Of a stretch of 64,000 nucleotides of DNA, positions 24,978 to 38,429 are shown one piece after another. Each line of letters starts with the position of its first letter. The stretch's first letter is position 1. The notes below the pieces were generated by a model. It saw only the letters and a program-made list of their open reading frames with translations. It was not told the origin of the DNA and searched no databases. The translations under genes were made by a program, and so were the position numbers. Location: positions 7,191,357 to 7,255,356 of the forward strand of contig NC_081340.1 of the NCBI RefSeq assembly GCF_022539665.2, given 5' to 3'. The DNA comes from Daphnia carinata (Eukaryota > Arthropoda > Branchiopoda > Diplostraca > Daphniidae).

Positions 24978-27900
24978 AAAAAAAAACAGGATACAAACAC
25001 ATTAGCGATTGCTACAACTTCACTTTACCACGAATTTCGGAGTGGGCAAAACACAAAAAAAGAATCATTTGTCCATCGAGTTCGTGGAACAGTTTCGAGG
25101 CAGATTCCATTCGTCTCCATTACGCCATCACGCAATTATTCTCGTGAAACAAAAAAAAAAAATAAAAATAAAATAAAGAGGTGATGATAATGACGATAGG
25201 ATAACAAAGACAGAAATGAGAAACAATAGTCGACAACGAGCGGAAAACAAAACAAAACAAAAAAAATTACACAAAGAAAAAAAAAAACAAGACAACATCA
25301 TCAGCCGCTTGTTGGAATTGAACCAAATTCTCTTTCTCTGCTACTCCCGCAGAGTTTTTGTTCCTATCAGCTCGGCTCTATCAACGTGAAAAAAAAAAAA
25401 AAAAAAAAAAAAATAGATCGGCCCAAGTTTTAAAAACTCACGACATTTTCAGCAGATGAAAAAGATTTCAAAATGTTTCCAGAATACCATTCATCATCTT
25501 TCCTTAATTCAACTAAACGACGGTACGTAACGTGTGCTACACAAGAGATAAGCCAACTCGCGTGCCGTTAATTTGTTCAAAAAACGTTGTGCGGTTGCAC
25601 ACGAAATAAAAAGCGAATCACGAACCGGATCAACATTTTTTTTTTTTTTTCATCCCTCCTCTCCCCATTTTCATACTAGACGACGTAGACAAAAAACACA
25701 AGAAACGTGATTGTTTATTCACGTTAAAAAAAAAAAAAAAAAAAAAACAATCAGAAAGGCATTTTTTTTTTCGGGTCGGATAAGACAATGAGGAGTGCTT
25801 CAACTTTTCGAGAGATATCGAGTCTAAAAAACCCACTAGAGACTCTCTTGTCATTTGTTTTCTTTCGCTGATTTGTTCGTTGTATTTGGTTATGCTAATG
25901 CTTTATAAAAATATATAGCGATTCGTCATCGTTGGCCTCGTAACCCAAAAAAAAGAAACTGAAATTCAATCACCTTTTCAAAAAGTCTGACTTGTTCCAA
26001 ACTGCCGTTTAAAACACACGTGTCGAAAAAAGGGGGGAAAAAATTGAACAAATCAATTCAAAAGAAATGGACAGAAAAAAAAAATTTTGGAAAAAACAAA
26101 CAAAACAAACACAACAAACAGGTCCAGCAAGTTTTCGCTTTCACTCTTTAAATCTCACGATAATTAGCAAAATGGATTTATTTATTTTTTTCTCCTATCC
26201 AACTTTTTCAGTTGAAAACTCAAATAGCAAAGTTAATCAATTCAATTTTTTTTTTTTCTGCCCAGGCGCCACGGAAGACGCAAAAACTTTTCTTTTTCAA
26301 GATGGACGCAATCAAATAAAGAAAAAGAATTCAAAAAAAGCTCGTAACGACTGGTTCGTTTTATAAAAATGCAAAGAAAAAAAAAAGAAAAAAGAATTTT
26401 GAATATTTCATCAACGCCATTCGTCTCGTATCGATCCATTCTTTTCACGAAAATAACAAAATAACAATGGACCAATAATCTCGTCTTGGTCATCCACATA
26501 CAACAAAAAGAAACAAGTAAAAATAAAATATATTTTAAAAAAGGCCAAAAACGGATAGTGAACAAGAAAACACATTTCCAAAGCCAATTAAATTGGGCAT
26601 TGAAAAAGTTAGAAACAATAGCGTCTCGACATTCTAGCAGAGCCATCAACCTTTTATTAGTTTCTTTCTCGGTTTGTGCGCGCGTCCATTCCACACACAA
26701 GGGCGACGATTCATACACACAAAAAAAAAAAAAATTCGAAAATAAAATTTTCAAGTTTCAACAGGAAGACGAATTGGAATTGGATATTTCACCTTTCAAT
26801 GAGGATTCACGATAATTTAAAAAAAAAAAAAAAACGAAGGCCTTCGGGATTTATGATTTCCCCCGTTTGATTCGATTTTTACGGCCCCCCCCCTTTTTTA
26901 TATATATATATATATCGCGATGGAATTCGTTTATTATTTTTCATTTAATAGAAAAAAGAAGGTCCTTTCTCCCAAAGATCTGGCACAACTCGCCCTTAAC
27001 AAACGCGTGGTTTTTTTTACGTTTCACAATCGATTCGATTTTCTTCGTCATCTTTGCCAACACAAAAACAATCCAGTCAGACGACATAACTCAAGAAAAA
27101 AAAATAGAAAAAAACAAAAAAAAAAAAAAAAAAATATATTTCGATTTGACCTATAAAAATGAACGTTCGCCTTCAAACATTTTCCTCGTCTTAAAAATAG
27201 TTTGTTTTATTTATTTATTTATTTTTTTCCCGCCTCGATTGCCATCGCTATGCTCGGCGCATTTTCGGCTACGACGATTTCTCTCGTCGTCATTTGAACC
27301 TCGCGTACAAGATCGGCTTATCAGTTCAGCGTCCGGTTGTTTTGTTTGTTTCGCAGCCGAAAGAAACAAAAAAGAAATGAAAACAAAACAACAACAACAA
27401 AAAATTACAAGAGGAAAAAGTTTCATTTTTTTTTTTTTTTTCGGCGGGGACAAGCGAACGGTTGACTCGAACTGGCCAACGGCGACATCAAATTCAATTG
27501 ACTTTCACGTCCGTCTCATTCGCTATCTGCCCAACGGCTTTATAACTATCAGACGGGAGCTTGACGGCAAGACGAGAATTGAAACAAAACGACGACCACA
27601 ACAACGACGGGCGGCGTCTCTGTTGGTGTCACTTCGTCCGATCAGAACGTCACGACTTGCAGCACCCAGCGGCAAATGCGCTCCACTCGTTTGTGACACG
27701 AATTTGATTTTCAAAAATCCCCTTCCCAAGAAGAAGAAGAAGAAAAAAAAAAAAAAAACCAAAATTGAATTTTTTTAAAAATCGTACAATTTCAATCGAC
27801 TTTCATGACAATCAAATCTCTTCGCTGATGCACCCCGTTCAAAATAAATACGTCACATCGATAGATCCCATGCGACTGCATAAAAGAACAACTATTCTTC

Positions 27901-28749
27901 CATGTCGTGCGTTTATGTGTTTTGTCTGCGCGTGGATGAATTTCGAAACAAAACACAAACAAAAAGAAAAAAAAAAAAAAAAAAGAGGCCGAGGTTTGCG
28001 TGTGGTCGAGGCGTGACTCGGTACGTCTAACGTACCAAAACATTACATCACACTCTCGCCCCTTTGATTACCATCACCAACGTCTCTGATTTTGTTCTCT
28101 TGCGTCTCTTCTTTTTCTTTCTTGAATACAAATATAAAAAAAAAGATCGTTTTCTCTCGTAAAAAAAAAAAAAAAAAAAAGCGCATAGCCCCCAGTTTAA
28201 TTTTTCTATTTTGTTTCCACATGTCGTCCAAAAATATAAAACATTTTTCTTTTAACTGAACCGTACGCATACGGTGTAAAAAAAAAAAAAAATTTTCAAC
28301 AACAAAAGAATTTCGTGTTTTTTTTTTTTTTCAACCAACAATCATTGGCACACTCACGGTACATCTCCCCCAGCAGAGTTAACGAAGCGTGACCAGTTAT
28401 TCACGCTGCGATAAAGAAAAATTCCCTTCCTCTCTTTCTCTATTCCTCTCCAACCTTTTTTTTTTTTTTTTTCTTTTTGATGTGTGTGTTTCGTTTGCTT
28501 GTCGTGGCGGGAATTTCAAACGACATCGTCAAAATGAAAACAAAAAGGGTTTTTCTCGGGAGCCAAACATTTGAATGTGTAAAAAAATATTTTTTTTTTT
28601 CTTTAATTCTCACAAAACTGTCGTTGGTTGTTGGAGGAGGGGGGCCACCTGGTGCGCGATCCTCAATCAACTCTTTTTTTTTCTTGAATGGCTAGAAGAA
28701 TTTGAAATCCGACGTGCTGGCAGGTAACTAGCAACTAGCAAAACTTGTG

Positions 28750-28752
28750 TCT

Positions 28753-28831
<79 letters not shown>
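28750..28831. repeat. Compound CG/AC microsatellite
   Basis: A short CGCGCGCG block leading directly into one of the longest AC tracts in the window (about 35 units). Alternating purine-pyrimidine sequence of this kind can adopt Z-DNA. Confidence 0.9.
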
Positions 28832-28836
<5 letters not shown>

Positions 28837-29053
28837 GAAGGTGATGGCACAGTGTCTATCCACACATCCCATCCACGTAATAAAAGTATTTAGAAAAGAA
28901 GAAGAAGAGTCATAATTCAGCTACAGGCTCGCTAATTGAATTCCGACAGCATTTCTCCCTTCGTCGAACGCGCGTGTGTGGCGTGCAAAGAAAAATTTGA
29001 AAAACGAAAATGTTTTTCACACGTCGACACTCGAAAGAAAACTCTTAGGCTCC

Positions 29054-29084
<31 letters not shown>

Positions 29085-30269
29085 CGGCTGTAAAATCCAA
29101 TCAAACTCCTTTTCAATCTTATTTGATCTCAAAAGGTTTTCTCTTCAGTTACCAGCGTCCATTTTCAAAGTCGTCTTTTTTTTTTTTTTTTTTTTTTTTG
29201 AAGAAAAACAGAAATAGGAAAAAAAAAAAAAAAAAAGAATGGCGGCGCCACAGGGACCGAGCAAACGTTATTTAGTCGGGGTTTTTATCTAACTCTTTTA
29301 ATTTATTGGAGATAACTCGTCGTCGAAAAGGTTCTTCTTTTTTTCCCTTTCGTTTCCTAATCTGTTACTAGAAATCGGTCGTCGAATCCCATCGACTTGT
29401 TCCTCCTCAAACACCTCGGCCAACTAAACAAAACACAAGGCGAAAAAAAAGGGGGAGGGGGAGAACAAAACATTTTCCTGTTCTTTTTTTTTTTTTTTCT
29501 TCTTTCAAATGAACATTTTTCTCAAGCGTTTTTATTTTATTGCTACTTTTTTTTTTTTTTTTGTTCCTCACCTTTACCACTCTGACTGAAATTATGTCTG
29601 AAAAAACAAAAACAAAACACACTCGCGAGAGAAAAACACGCAATGCCCAGAAGAAAACAAGAGAATTAAATAACAATTTTGAAATTGAAAAAAACAAAAC
29701 AAAATCTTTTCTTTGTTTAAATGATTTTTTTTTTACTTTGTGAACCGGTTGATTGGCTTCGGTTGATGTAATCGGTCACTATTGTGGATTGAGTACCGAG
29801 AGACAAGTCCCTCCTCTGTTTCTATTGGGAGACTCGTTTCGCGTGTATGCAAATGTCACGTCAGCCAATCCCTTCCAATCAAAAAGAGGCAACCCAATTT
29901 AAAAGAATTGAACAACAACAAAAAATAAAACAAACAAGATGAAAAAAAAAAAAAACTGTTATTTCAGACAGCCGATTTGTTCGATTGAGAGAGAAAACCG
30001 ATCCCCCCCCCAAAAAAAAAAAATAAAAACATGGAAAAAAAAAATTGATAAGAAAAAATAAAGAGGAATGGAATTGACGAGAACTCCATCTTCCATAATG
30101 AAAGAAAAAGAAAAAACAAACAAATGAAGTAAAACGCGAAAAAGATGAAAAACAGGTTTCCCAAAACTTTGTCTTCCCATTTGTTTTCATCATCATCACG
30201 AGCGGAGGCAAATCGGCAGCACACGACTCGAGTCCTTCGCTCTATATGCCCCACCAATCCATCACGACG

Positions 30270-30300
<31 letters not shown>

Positions 30301-30928
30301 CGACAATTGCCCCACAGCGCAAAACCTAGAGACGGGGGTGTGCATTCCTATCGAAAATCTTCACATTTCCCTTTACATTTCCGAGGGGATTCACATAGAC
30401 GTTGGCCGCGCTGCGTGAATCGCTTTCGTGATTGACATTCGAGCCGATGAATGTCTCTAAAAAAAAATACAAAAAGAAATAACAAAAAAAAAAAAACAAC
30501 ACGATACAAAGAGGATGAACGATGGCCCCCCTTTTCATCCATCAAGTCACGAACCGAGGGGACACGTCCTCTTTGTTGTTCCTCTCCAGCCCGTTATACG
30601 ACGATACTCTCCGACACAATCGCCAGCTTCCACGTAACATCATTTTCGATTTCTCAAAACGCCCCCACTGTGCCTCTCTAACAAACGTGGAAAAACATTT
30701 TTGAAAGAAAAAAAAAAAAGGCTATTGTCGTCTGCTTGTCACACCAGACTAGACATTTTTTTTTACATTGTCAATACAAAATTTTGTGAACAACTTCGAA
30801 ACGTTGACAAGTCAGAGAAAATGAAAACATCCTACCCCCCCCCCCCCAATCTCTCTTCGTACTCAATTCGACATGCTCTCCGGAGTTAGTTTTCATCTAA
30901 AAACATATTCAGTAAGATATGGGAAAAG

Positions 30929-30965
<37 letters not shown>

Positions 30966-31297
30966 AACAAACAAACAAAAAAAAAAAGACGAGGTATTGC
31001 GCAGCACTTTCCCATGACAAATAAACGAGCGTGCGAGTCTTGAGTTTAAAGAGTGTACTACGGACGAGATCACGCGCGCAATGCATACTAATTAAAGATT
31101 GCGCGCACGTCTCGTTTCCTTCAATCTCCAAAAAATAGTTCCCCCCCCCCCGTTTGTCGTGACGGGTTTTTTCCCGAAAAAGTTTACCGTGTTGACGAAT
31201 CGACACTTGGAGAATGCACCTCTGCCCCCCTCCCCGTGAACAATTCAGGACGAGGGGGAAAAAAGAAACCCGAAATTTTTTTTTTGAAAAATGTGCC

Positions 31298-31351
31298 CAC
31301 TACAAAATAAAAAAAGATTTTTTTTAAAAATAGCTTTTTTATTTTGTAGTG
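31298..31351. repeat. Perfect 17-bp inverted repeat (hairpin)
   Basis: Arms at 31298-31314 (starting CACTACAAAATA) and 31335-31351 are exact reverse complements around a 20-base loop. Outside them, GTGCCCAC on the left matches GTGGGTAC-type sequence on the right imperfectly. The whole forms a foldback of roughly 75 bases. It could be a small foldback element or an RNA hairpin. No flanking target-site duplication was seen. Confidence 0.7.
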
Positions 31352-32263
31352 TGTGTGGGTACACTTTTGAAACCTGGAGAAAAAAGATCGAATAACTTCC
31401 CTGCGGTTGTTTTTATACGCAACGCCCATCGTGATTGATATTCTTCTCGAGTTTCGGCCTCTGCTCACCCAAAGATCAATGTTTGCCCGCGCTACTTCAG
31501 ACGGGCGGACGTGATCGTTTCAAACTGGTCGCCACGACGTGCACTCACCCCCCCCCCTTCCTTTCTAACCAAACTACAACAAAAAAAAAAAGTCCTTTCC
31601 TCTTCTCATTTTTTTTTTTTTTTACATTGTAAATGACGCAATCAACCCGTTTCTTTGCCGATCAATAAAAACAAAATGAAAACAAAGAGCCGATGCAAGT
31701 CACCCGCGAGCAGATCGGACAGATGCAAATTTCAAGCATCAAAAAACAAGGGCGACATATCAGTCAAAGAGAAAACGCTCGTTTCAAAACGAAAAACAAA
31801 CGTCGCGTCTCATCAGACAGTTCAACTTTGATGAAGCAAACAAAAAACAAAACAAAACAAGGCAGCGTGGGGAATAAACGGGATAAGACGCGTTGGTCCT
31901 ATGTTGAAACAGTCGGCTAAACGGCAGCGCAGCAGCTTTGAAAATAAGGTGGGATGGAACACACACACAAGAAAAAAAAAAGGTGGACGACTTGTCAGAT
32001 GAGAAACGTCGATTTGAAGCCCGACGCGTGCCTGAAATACCCCAAAAAAAAAATGGGGGCCCCCAAAAAAAGAAAACACGTTACTCGAAATCCCATCGGC
32101 CACGAACAAACTTTTCTTTTGAAATCGTACATTTAAAAATGAAGAATTTCTCTGTGTTACAATAAAATAAAAAGAAAAAATCAATCCCGCCAAGAGCTTT
32201 TTTTTTTTTTCTTTTCCCTCTACATTCCGCAGGTATTTTCTTTCATTTTATAATAACAGGCCG

Positions 32264-32266
<3 letters not shown>

Positions 32267-32338
<72 letters not shown>
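32267..32338. repeat. Long (GT)n microsatellite
   Basis: About 35 GT units with one ATG interruption near the middle (32301). Confidence 0.95.
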
Positions 32339-32649
32339 ATCACCGTATAACTCCTCCCACTCTCTTTTCTTTTCGGGGTGTTATCTAGAAAGGAAAGTGA
32401 TGGCAACCTCCCGCTCAGGTCTAAGCTTTTTTTTTTTTTATTCAGCTACCGCATCCTTCGCTTTCTATCCACCGCCCCGTTATCGAAAGAAGAAAAAAAA
32501 AAAAAAAAAAAAAAAACTTAAAAATACATTTCTCTTTCTTTCCCAAAATTCAAAGTAGCAAATTCGATAGAGAGGAAATAAGTCCTGACCATTTTTTCTT
32601 TTTTTTTCTCTTCGTGATTCGTCGTTGTTTCCCGCTATCAAATGATCCG

Positions 32650-32691
<42 letters not shown>
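32650..32691. repeat. (CA)n microsatellite
   Basis: An AC tract with a CGCGCG interruption at its left end. It lies about 310 bases after the GT tract at 32267, in the opposite repeat orientation. Confidence 0.95.
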
Positions 32692-32695
<4 letters not shown>

Positions 32696-32965
32696 AAAAG
32701 TTTGTGTTTCCAGGGTTATTCAAAAGATATTTTAATTCTTCAGCTTTTACAACGACGTGAGAGGACCTTCATTATGAAATCAGTCAAAGAACGAAATAAA
32801 GGAAGGACAAGATCAAACGAAAAAACTACTAAACGAGTTTCGACGTGGACTCGTTTTCCTTTGATTTTCGTCAAACCTGGCGACCAGCACAATCCCGGCG
32901 CACAGAAACTTCGTAAATGTAAATAACAAAATGAATTACATCTACAGCGTAAAGAAAACTAAAAA

Positions 32966-32966
32966 C

Positions 32967-32997
<31 letters not shown>

Positions 32998-33003
32998 TAT
33001 ATA
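32966..33003. repeat. Compound (CG)n-(TG)n-(TA)n tract
   Basis: About seven CG steps pass directly into GT steps and then TATATA. It is one continuous alternating purine-pyrimidine block of nearly 40 bases. Confidence 0.9.
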
Positions 33004-33960
33004 CAAATACAGACACACTGACTTGATATATTTCCAAAAGGAGATACTTTTGATGGCTACTTTCTATTCCAGTCAGGTCGCATATATCACCCCGCAACGA
33101 TGGACACCCATCACAGCGTCCATCTTGCTTTTCCATCAGGAAAAAAAAATAAATGAATAAAAGGAAAATTTACTAAACAAAGAAACATTCCCCCACCCCT
33201 CTTTTCCCTTCTCTCTATCAAATATCGAAGATTCAAGTAATGTTTTTTTTTTTGTAACAAATGATATTTCAGTTCAAGTAAAACGAAACAATAAACAGCT
33301 GCTTCATCTTCGCGGTGTAGGACAACAACAAAATAAATAAATATTTCATAATGCCCCCACAGCTGCGTGTGTAATCAAAGACACACACACACACACACAC
33401 ACAAAAACACGGGTTGGGAAATCGTCGTGCTGTTTACATCTCCCGCTACGATTTTATTTATAGACGTGGAGGGGGTTATATAATGCAGAGCTCGCAACAG
33501 GTTTCAGACAATATTTAAAGAGTCCGGCAGCGAATGCGCACGCCCCGGTTCTCTCACGGACCATTTCTTTATTTATGGATTTTTGCTGCTTTTTGCCGTA
33601 CGCTCCGTTCTTTATCATCATCGTCGTAAAAAAAACAAAAAAAAAACAAAAAAGAAGAAAAACCAGATAAGAATATAAAAAAAAAAAAAAAATGTGTGTT
33701 CTATATAATAAGGGAAGCTTTCGCATCAATAAAAAGTCGTTCAATCCAAAAGGATCAAGAGATTCGGTTCTTTTCGCTGCGAGGACCGCCAATTCCACCG
33801 CAACCACGAGGGGGAAAAAAAAAGAAAATGCTAATGCCCTCACGCTAACAACATTGTAAGACATTTATTCTTCAAAAACACACAACGCCAATTCCTAGCT
33901 CCTCTCTACTTTTGCATTCACGACCATTTTTGACGGAATAAATATATTTTGTAGGGATGG

Positions 33961-33961
<1 letters not shown>

Positions 33962-34007
<46 letters not shown>

Positions 34008-34022
34008 CACGCACACGCACAC
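33962..34022. repeat. (AC)n microsatellite with GCAC variants
   Basis: An AC tract in which the right third carries periodic GC substitutions. Confidence 0.95.
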
Positions 34023-37000
34023 AAAAAAAATGAAAAGCGTCTCCTCCATTGCAAGCGAATAGCGCACAGAGCGCCGCGGGCGAAATATCAATGAATGACG
34101 GGTCGTAAAAAAAAGACAAGCGACATCTTGGCCAACTATCGCGTCGTATCCATCAACAACATCGGGACCATAAAAATAAATTTAATCGGGAAACGGTTGG
34201 AAAGATCGACACGACGATCAAGAAAAAAAAAAAGAAATTCAAATAGAAGAATTCGAGAACAAAAAATGGCACACATCCGCGTAAGGCACTTCCACCATTT
34301 CCACAACGACATCCCACATTTTCCCAAAGTCCAAAGAAAGCAACAGGTGGGATGAAAGCAAAAATATGTAGATGTTTTCCGATATTGGCGTTGTTCATTA
34401 TCGACCGATCGAAAAACGTCAAACTCACGAAAAATGTAGAGCGCTATTTTTAAACGCACGCACAGATAAAAATAAGACATGGCCTAGTTCCAGTACTGCC
34501 ATTCCCGCCGCCCCCCCCCCCCCAATTTTTATAGCTGAATCGTCTTTTTTTTTTTTTTTGTGTGTGTGTGTGTGTGTGTGTAGTCCAACAACAAAACGGA
34601 CAAACTGTTGTTTCTTTGCGACAGCCTGCGCAAGGAACGTTCATGTCTTTATTCCGGATGCAACGAGAAAAACAAAATGGCGGGGCCCAAAAAAACTGAG
34701 CCCCTGGTGCTAAAAGGAAAAGTCCTTTTTAACGACGCGACCGATTGGGAAGAGAGGACCTTTTTTTTTTGGACCGAAGAGATGATTCAATCAAGAAAAA
34801 AAAAAAAAGCTAATCTTTTTGGTGTAGTAAAGTTGTGGATTTTCTTTTTTTTTTCGGTGGCCAGGTCGTTAGAAAGGTCGGCATCGGCGGGAGCTAAGCG
34901 TGACTAAGATCCCTTTTGTTGTTGTTGAAAAGGAAAGAAGAAAAAAAAATAAAGTTTGAATCTCGTAATAAAGACTTTAAATAGTTTGATACGAAAATAG
35001 ATACTATTTTTTTTCTCTTGGACTTCCTTTCTTGGTTTTTTTTTTTAAAGAAAAACTACATTTCTGAAGTTGGACAAGGTCGTTGAAAGGGAATTCCAAA
35101 TTCGATTAACGTAGCTTCCCCCGACAACTATAAAAAAAAAAAAAAAAAAAGTCAAGAAAGGGAATGGGGGCGAATGTTTTGGTGGATCATACGTAACACA
35201 ACTGCAGGAAAAAAAAGGGCCCGACAGGGTCCCCTTCCCATTGCCCAGCAAAAGAAAAAGGGCGTCGTTTTCTTTTTTTTTTTTTTTTTTTGCCCTTCAA
35301 TCTTGTAACTTAAAACTAAAAAAGGTTTTTAACTTTTGCAGAAATAAAGACGGGAGGCCAACAAAATAAATAAAAACGCCAAAGATTAAAAGAGAAAGGG
35401 CGTGTAGCAGCAGCAACAACAAGCAAATGCGATTATCCACAACTGTCCAACAAAAACGTCGGTTTAAAAAAATTGCTCTCAATCAACAAAATGGGTGAAG
35501 GGGCTACCAAATCATCGAAATCGATTTCTGTTCACCCCCTCTTGTTTTCAGTGTACACAGAGATCAGCTGATAAAATAAAAAAACAAAACAAAGCGTTTG
35601 GTCTGTGAAAAAAAACCTCCAAAAAATTCTTCATTTGCCTTTGAACAGCCTCTTTTCAATCGGAATAGAAAGGAGAAAAAAGGCTATACAAAATGCGTGT
35701 GTGGAGTGAAAAAAAAAAAAAAAAAAGGTTTGGCTATGATGGGCGTCGTCCGACATAACACGAAAATGGGCTTTATTTTTTCCTACTTTCTTAACTCGTC
35801 TCCTATCTTTTCGAGAAAAGAAAAAAGAAGCAAAAATACATAAAAAAAAAAGGTGGGATGTTTTCGGGGAAAAATCCCTTTCAACAAAATGTTAAGAAAA
35901 AAAAAGAAACGCGTTTAAAGAAAATGGTTGTGTGTTGCCCGGCTAGAAATTGAAAAAAAAAAATTCATTGGCGCTATCAAGGTGACGTCAGCTTTTCGCT
36001 GAACCGACCGGAAGTCATTTGAAAAAAAAAAAAAGTTTATTTCCCCCTCTTGTGTTTTTGCGATTTAATAGTTTGTCTTATCAAAAGTCATTTTGGCAAT
36101 CGTAACGAAGACGATAATAAAACAAAAGCCAAAAACAACCGCCAATTCACTATGGCCAAACAAAATGAAAACAAAAACACGTAAACACAAAAAGGGTTTT
36201 TTTTTTTTTTTTTTTTTTTTTTAATGAAAAGAGTCGACATTCATAGCCCAAAGGTATGAACATTTCCCCTTTGACAAAATCTAAAAAAAAATAAAATACA
36301 AAACAAAAACGTGAATTCGAACAGAAATAGAAGCGACAATGAACTCTTTTGAAGGCAAAGAGTCAAAAACAAAAACCACATTTATCTGTCGAAAAACAAG
36401 TCGACCTGTCAAACGCAGTCATCGTTGGTATGCTAATCAGCTAACCCCGCAATCACTGAAGCGCCTGTCCCGTTTGCACTAACCCAAACTGTCTTTGCGA
36501 ATCCAATCAAACTGATTTTGTTTTGGCCTCCAGATGTCCCGTTTTCCCTAAAAAAAATGCCAATAAGTTATGCCCGCTACAAAAATAAACCTGAATTTAT
36601 GACGGTACACGACGTGACAGCCATAAACGTGACTGATGGACAAGCAATAATCAAAAACCGTTTCTTTTCCTCCTTTGTTTTCATCCTCCATCAACCTATA
36701 AACAATTTCGAATGGAAAGAAAAAACACAAAAAAAAAACGAACGCACCAATGCGGATCCCTTTCGTGCAGAAAAGTCATTTTGAAAAACGTCAGACACGC
36801 AATTAAAGAGAAAAAAAAGGGCATTTTCTCTCTTCAACATTTAAACACAGTGTGTGTGTGTTACACTGAATACACAACAAGTTCAAATTGGATCCTTTCA
36901 AACAAATGGCCTACGGGATGGATAATTGTTGCAACGGCCGTTAGGGGGCTAGCAATCGGCCAAAAGAAAACCAACACATTTTCAAATGATAAATAAACGA

Positions 37001-37738
37001 TGAGGGGGAGATGACGCTAAGACTCTAAAAAGCACTTAAAAGACGAGATGACCGCAAGTATTTTTCTTCCTTTTTTTTTTCCCAACTCGAGAAATGTAGC
37101 CAAAAGGTATGGCAGCACTTAAGTGGCACACACGACGAGCTAACGCCTGTCATTTGTTACATTCCCCCTCCCATAGTTGACTCTTCCCCCCTTTCTTACA
37201 AAAAGAAACAAAAAAAAAGGGCCTTTTATTCCTTTCTGCCGAAATAACACATTCGGCAACCGCAACGAAGATGATAGTCCAACTTGAAAAAAAAGATCAA
37301 ATAATACGCATTGTACATGGACGTGTCATTGATGACGTCAATCGAGGCCTCCTTCAATTTTTTTTCTTTTGTCTGATAAAATTGATTTTCCACGTGCAAA
37401 AAGAGAAAACGATTCAAGAAACGTCGGTTTAAAAAAAAAAAGGATGGATCAAGAGGTAGCCAGATTCAACAAAAAAAATGATGTAACGTTGCAATGGAAC
37501 AGGCCGACCACGTGCAACAGAGGGCGCCATTTACAAGAAAAAAGGAAGACGACTCGGGTCTTCAAGGCTATTTTACCCAAAAAACTAAACTACAAAGAAA
37601 AAACCAACAAGCGAATTGGTGAAACTTACTACTTTGGATGGTCCACGACGAACGGCGTCAACAGCTGTAGGGCCTCGCCTCCAAAAGATGAAAGTTGAAA
37701 ACATGTCGACAGCAGCCAGTCGTCACAAAATGTCTCAT

Positions 37739-37963
37739 TCATGAGATATTTCGGGAAATGGAGGCAGCAGCGTGGCACGAAATCCACGCATGAGTTGATT
37801 CCTCCGCGTAGTGATGCAGCGTCAACGTAGACAGGTCATCAAAACTGGAATCACCACTATTGTCTCGAGCGATAATATGCAAAACACGTGCTGCGAGTTC
37901 GAGTTTTATGGAATAATCCATTTCTGATTCTTGTTCACAAATGTTATCGATGCCAGAATACAT
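37739..37963 (-). CDS. Unrecognised 74-residue open frame, possibly from a mobile element
   Basis: An ATG-initiated minus-strand frame without low-complexity residues, starting MYSGIDNICEQ and ending SISRNIS. It contains helical-looking stretches (LELAARVLHIIA) and is acidic. It sits in a kilobase (37.4-38.4 kb) that is poorer in homopolymers than its flanks. It lies about 300 bases downstream, on the same strand, of a retroelement-like motif at 38267-38298. I recognise no family. It could be a relic of an element, a small orphan gene, or chance. Confidence 0.3.
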   Translation of the reverse strand: MYSGIDNICEQESEMDYSIKLELAARVLHIIARDNSGDSSFDDLSTLTLHHYAEESTHAWISCHAAASISRNIS

Positions 37964-38266
37964 GGCGATCAGAGCTGATCAACTGGCCACGAAAGTCAAG
38001 AATAAGATGGTGGAAAAATAAGAAACGACACGAAACGAGATCGGACGATGTTGTCCGATGAAAGTTGCCACCAACATTATCTCAAAGTCCGAATCGACGA
38101 GTCACGTCGTCACCAATGTTCTTTGCCGCCAGAAGCAAACGATATGCGGCATTGCAAATGATTATTTTTAACGGCGACACTTTCATCATAAATGTAAATT
38201 TTTGTTCTCGTCATTGCTTTTTATCACACTGATATAATGAAATACAATTATAATTTTTTAGGAAAG

Positions 38267-38298
38267 CCGATATTTCGACAAACTTCTTCAGAAGCCGG
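38267..38298 (-). mobile_element. Possible Penelope-like retroelement remnant
   Basis: On the minus strand the sequence reads CTTCTGAAGAAGTTTGTC followed by GAAATATCGG. The pair CUGANGA...GAAA matches the conserved core pieces of the hammerhead ribozyme carried in the terminal repeats of Penelope-like elements. The 10.1-11.1 pair (A and C here) does not form, so any ribozyme would be degenerate. No reverse transcriptase was found. This call rests on a short motif remembered from such elements. Confidence 0.25.
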
Positions 38299-38429
38299 GC
38301 CGAATTTCGCTGCCAACTCTGTCGTCGAACTGTCAACACCGGTTATGATTCGTTCTCAACCCTACTCAACCCCCAAAGGGACAGCGGCACAGCAGCCATG
38401 TTTTTTTTTTTTGTTTTTTTGTTAACCTC

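Larger units (their letters stand above)
15121..37738. other. Gene-poor, microsatellite-rich DNA
   Basis: About 22 kb of A/T runs and dinucleotide repeats. The AC/GT tracts include 18782-18820, 28762-28831, 29057-29084, 32267-32338, 32650-32691 and 33962-34022. Others are (CT)n at 23554-23588, (TTC)n at 17717-17747 and a CG-to-GT tract at 32966-33003. A 17-bp inverted repeat lies at 31298-31351. The plus-strand frame at 26867-27778 is long, but it runs through poly-Lys and poly-Phe and has no recognisable domain. It may be intergenic or a giant intron. I see no certain exon. Confidence 0.55.

Noticed and set aside
25290-25390. tRNA-like B box (GGTTCAATTCC on the minus strand)
   Set aside because: The T stem is imperfect, and no matching acceptor stem or A box at the right distance could be found.
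26867-27778. 303-codon plus-strand open frame with a phrase loosely like a fibronectin III strand
   Set aside because: It spans poly-Lys, poly-Gln and poly-Phe segments and lacks the conserved Trp and Tyr of FN3. The likeness is limited to a few residues around LPNG.
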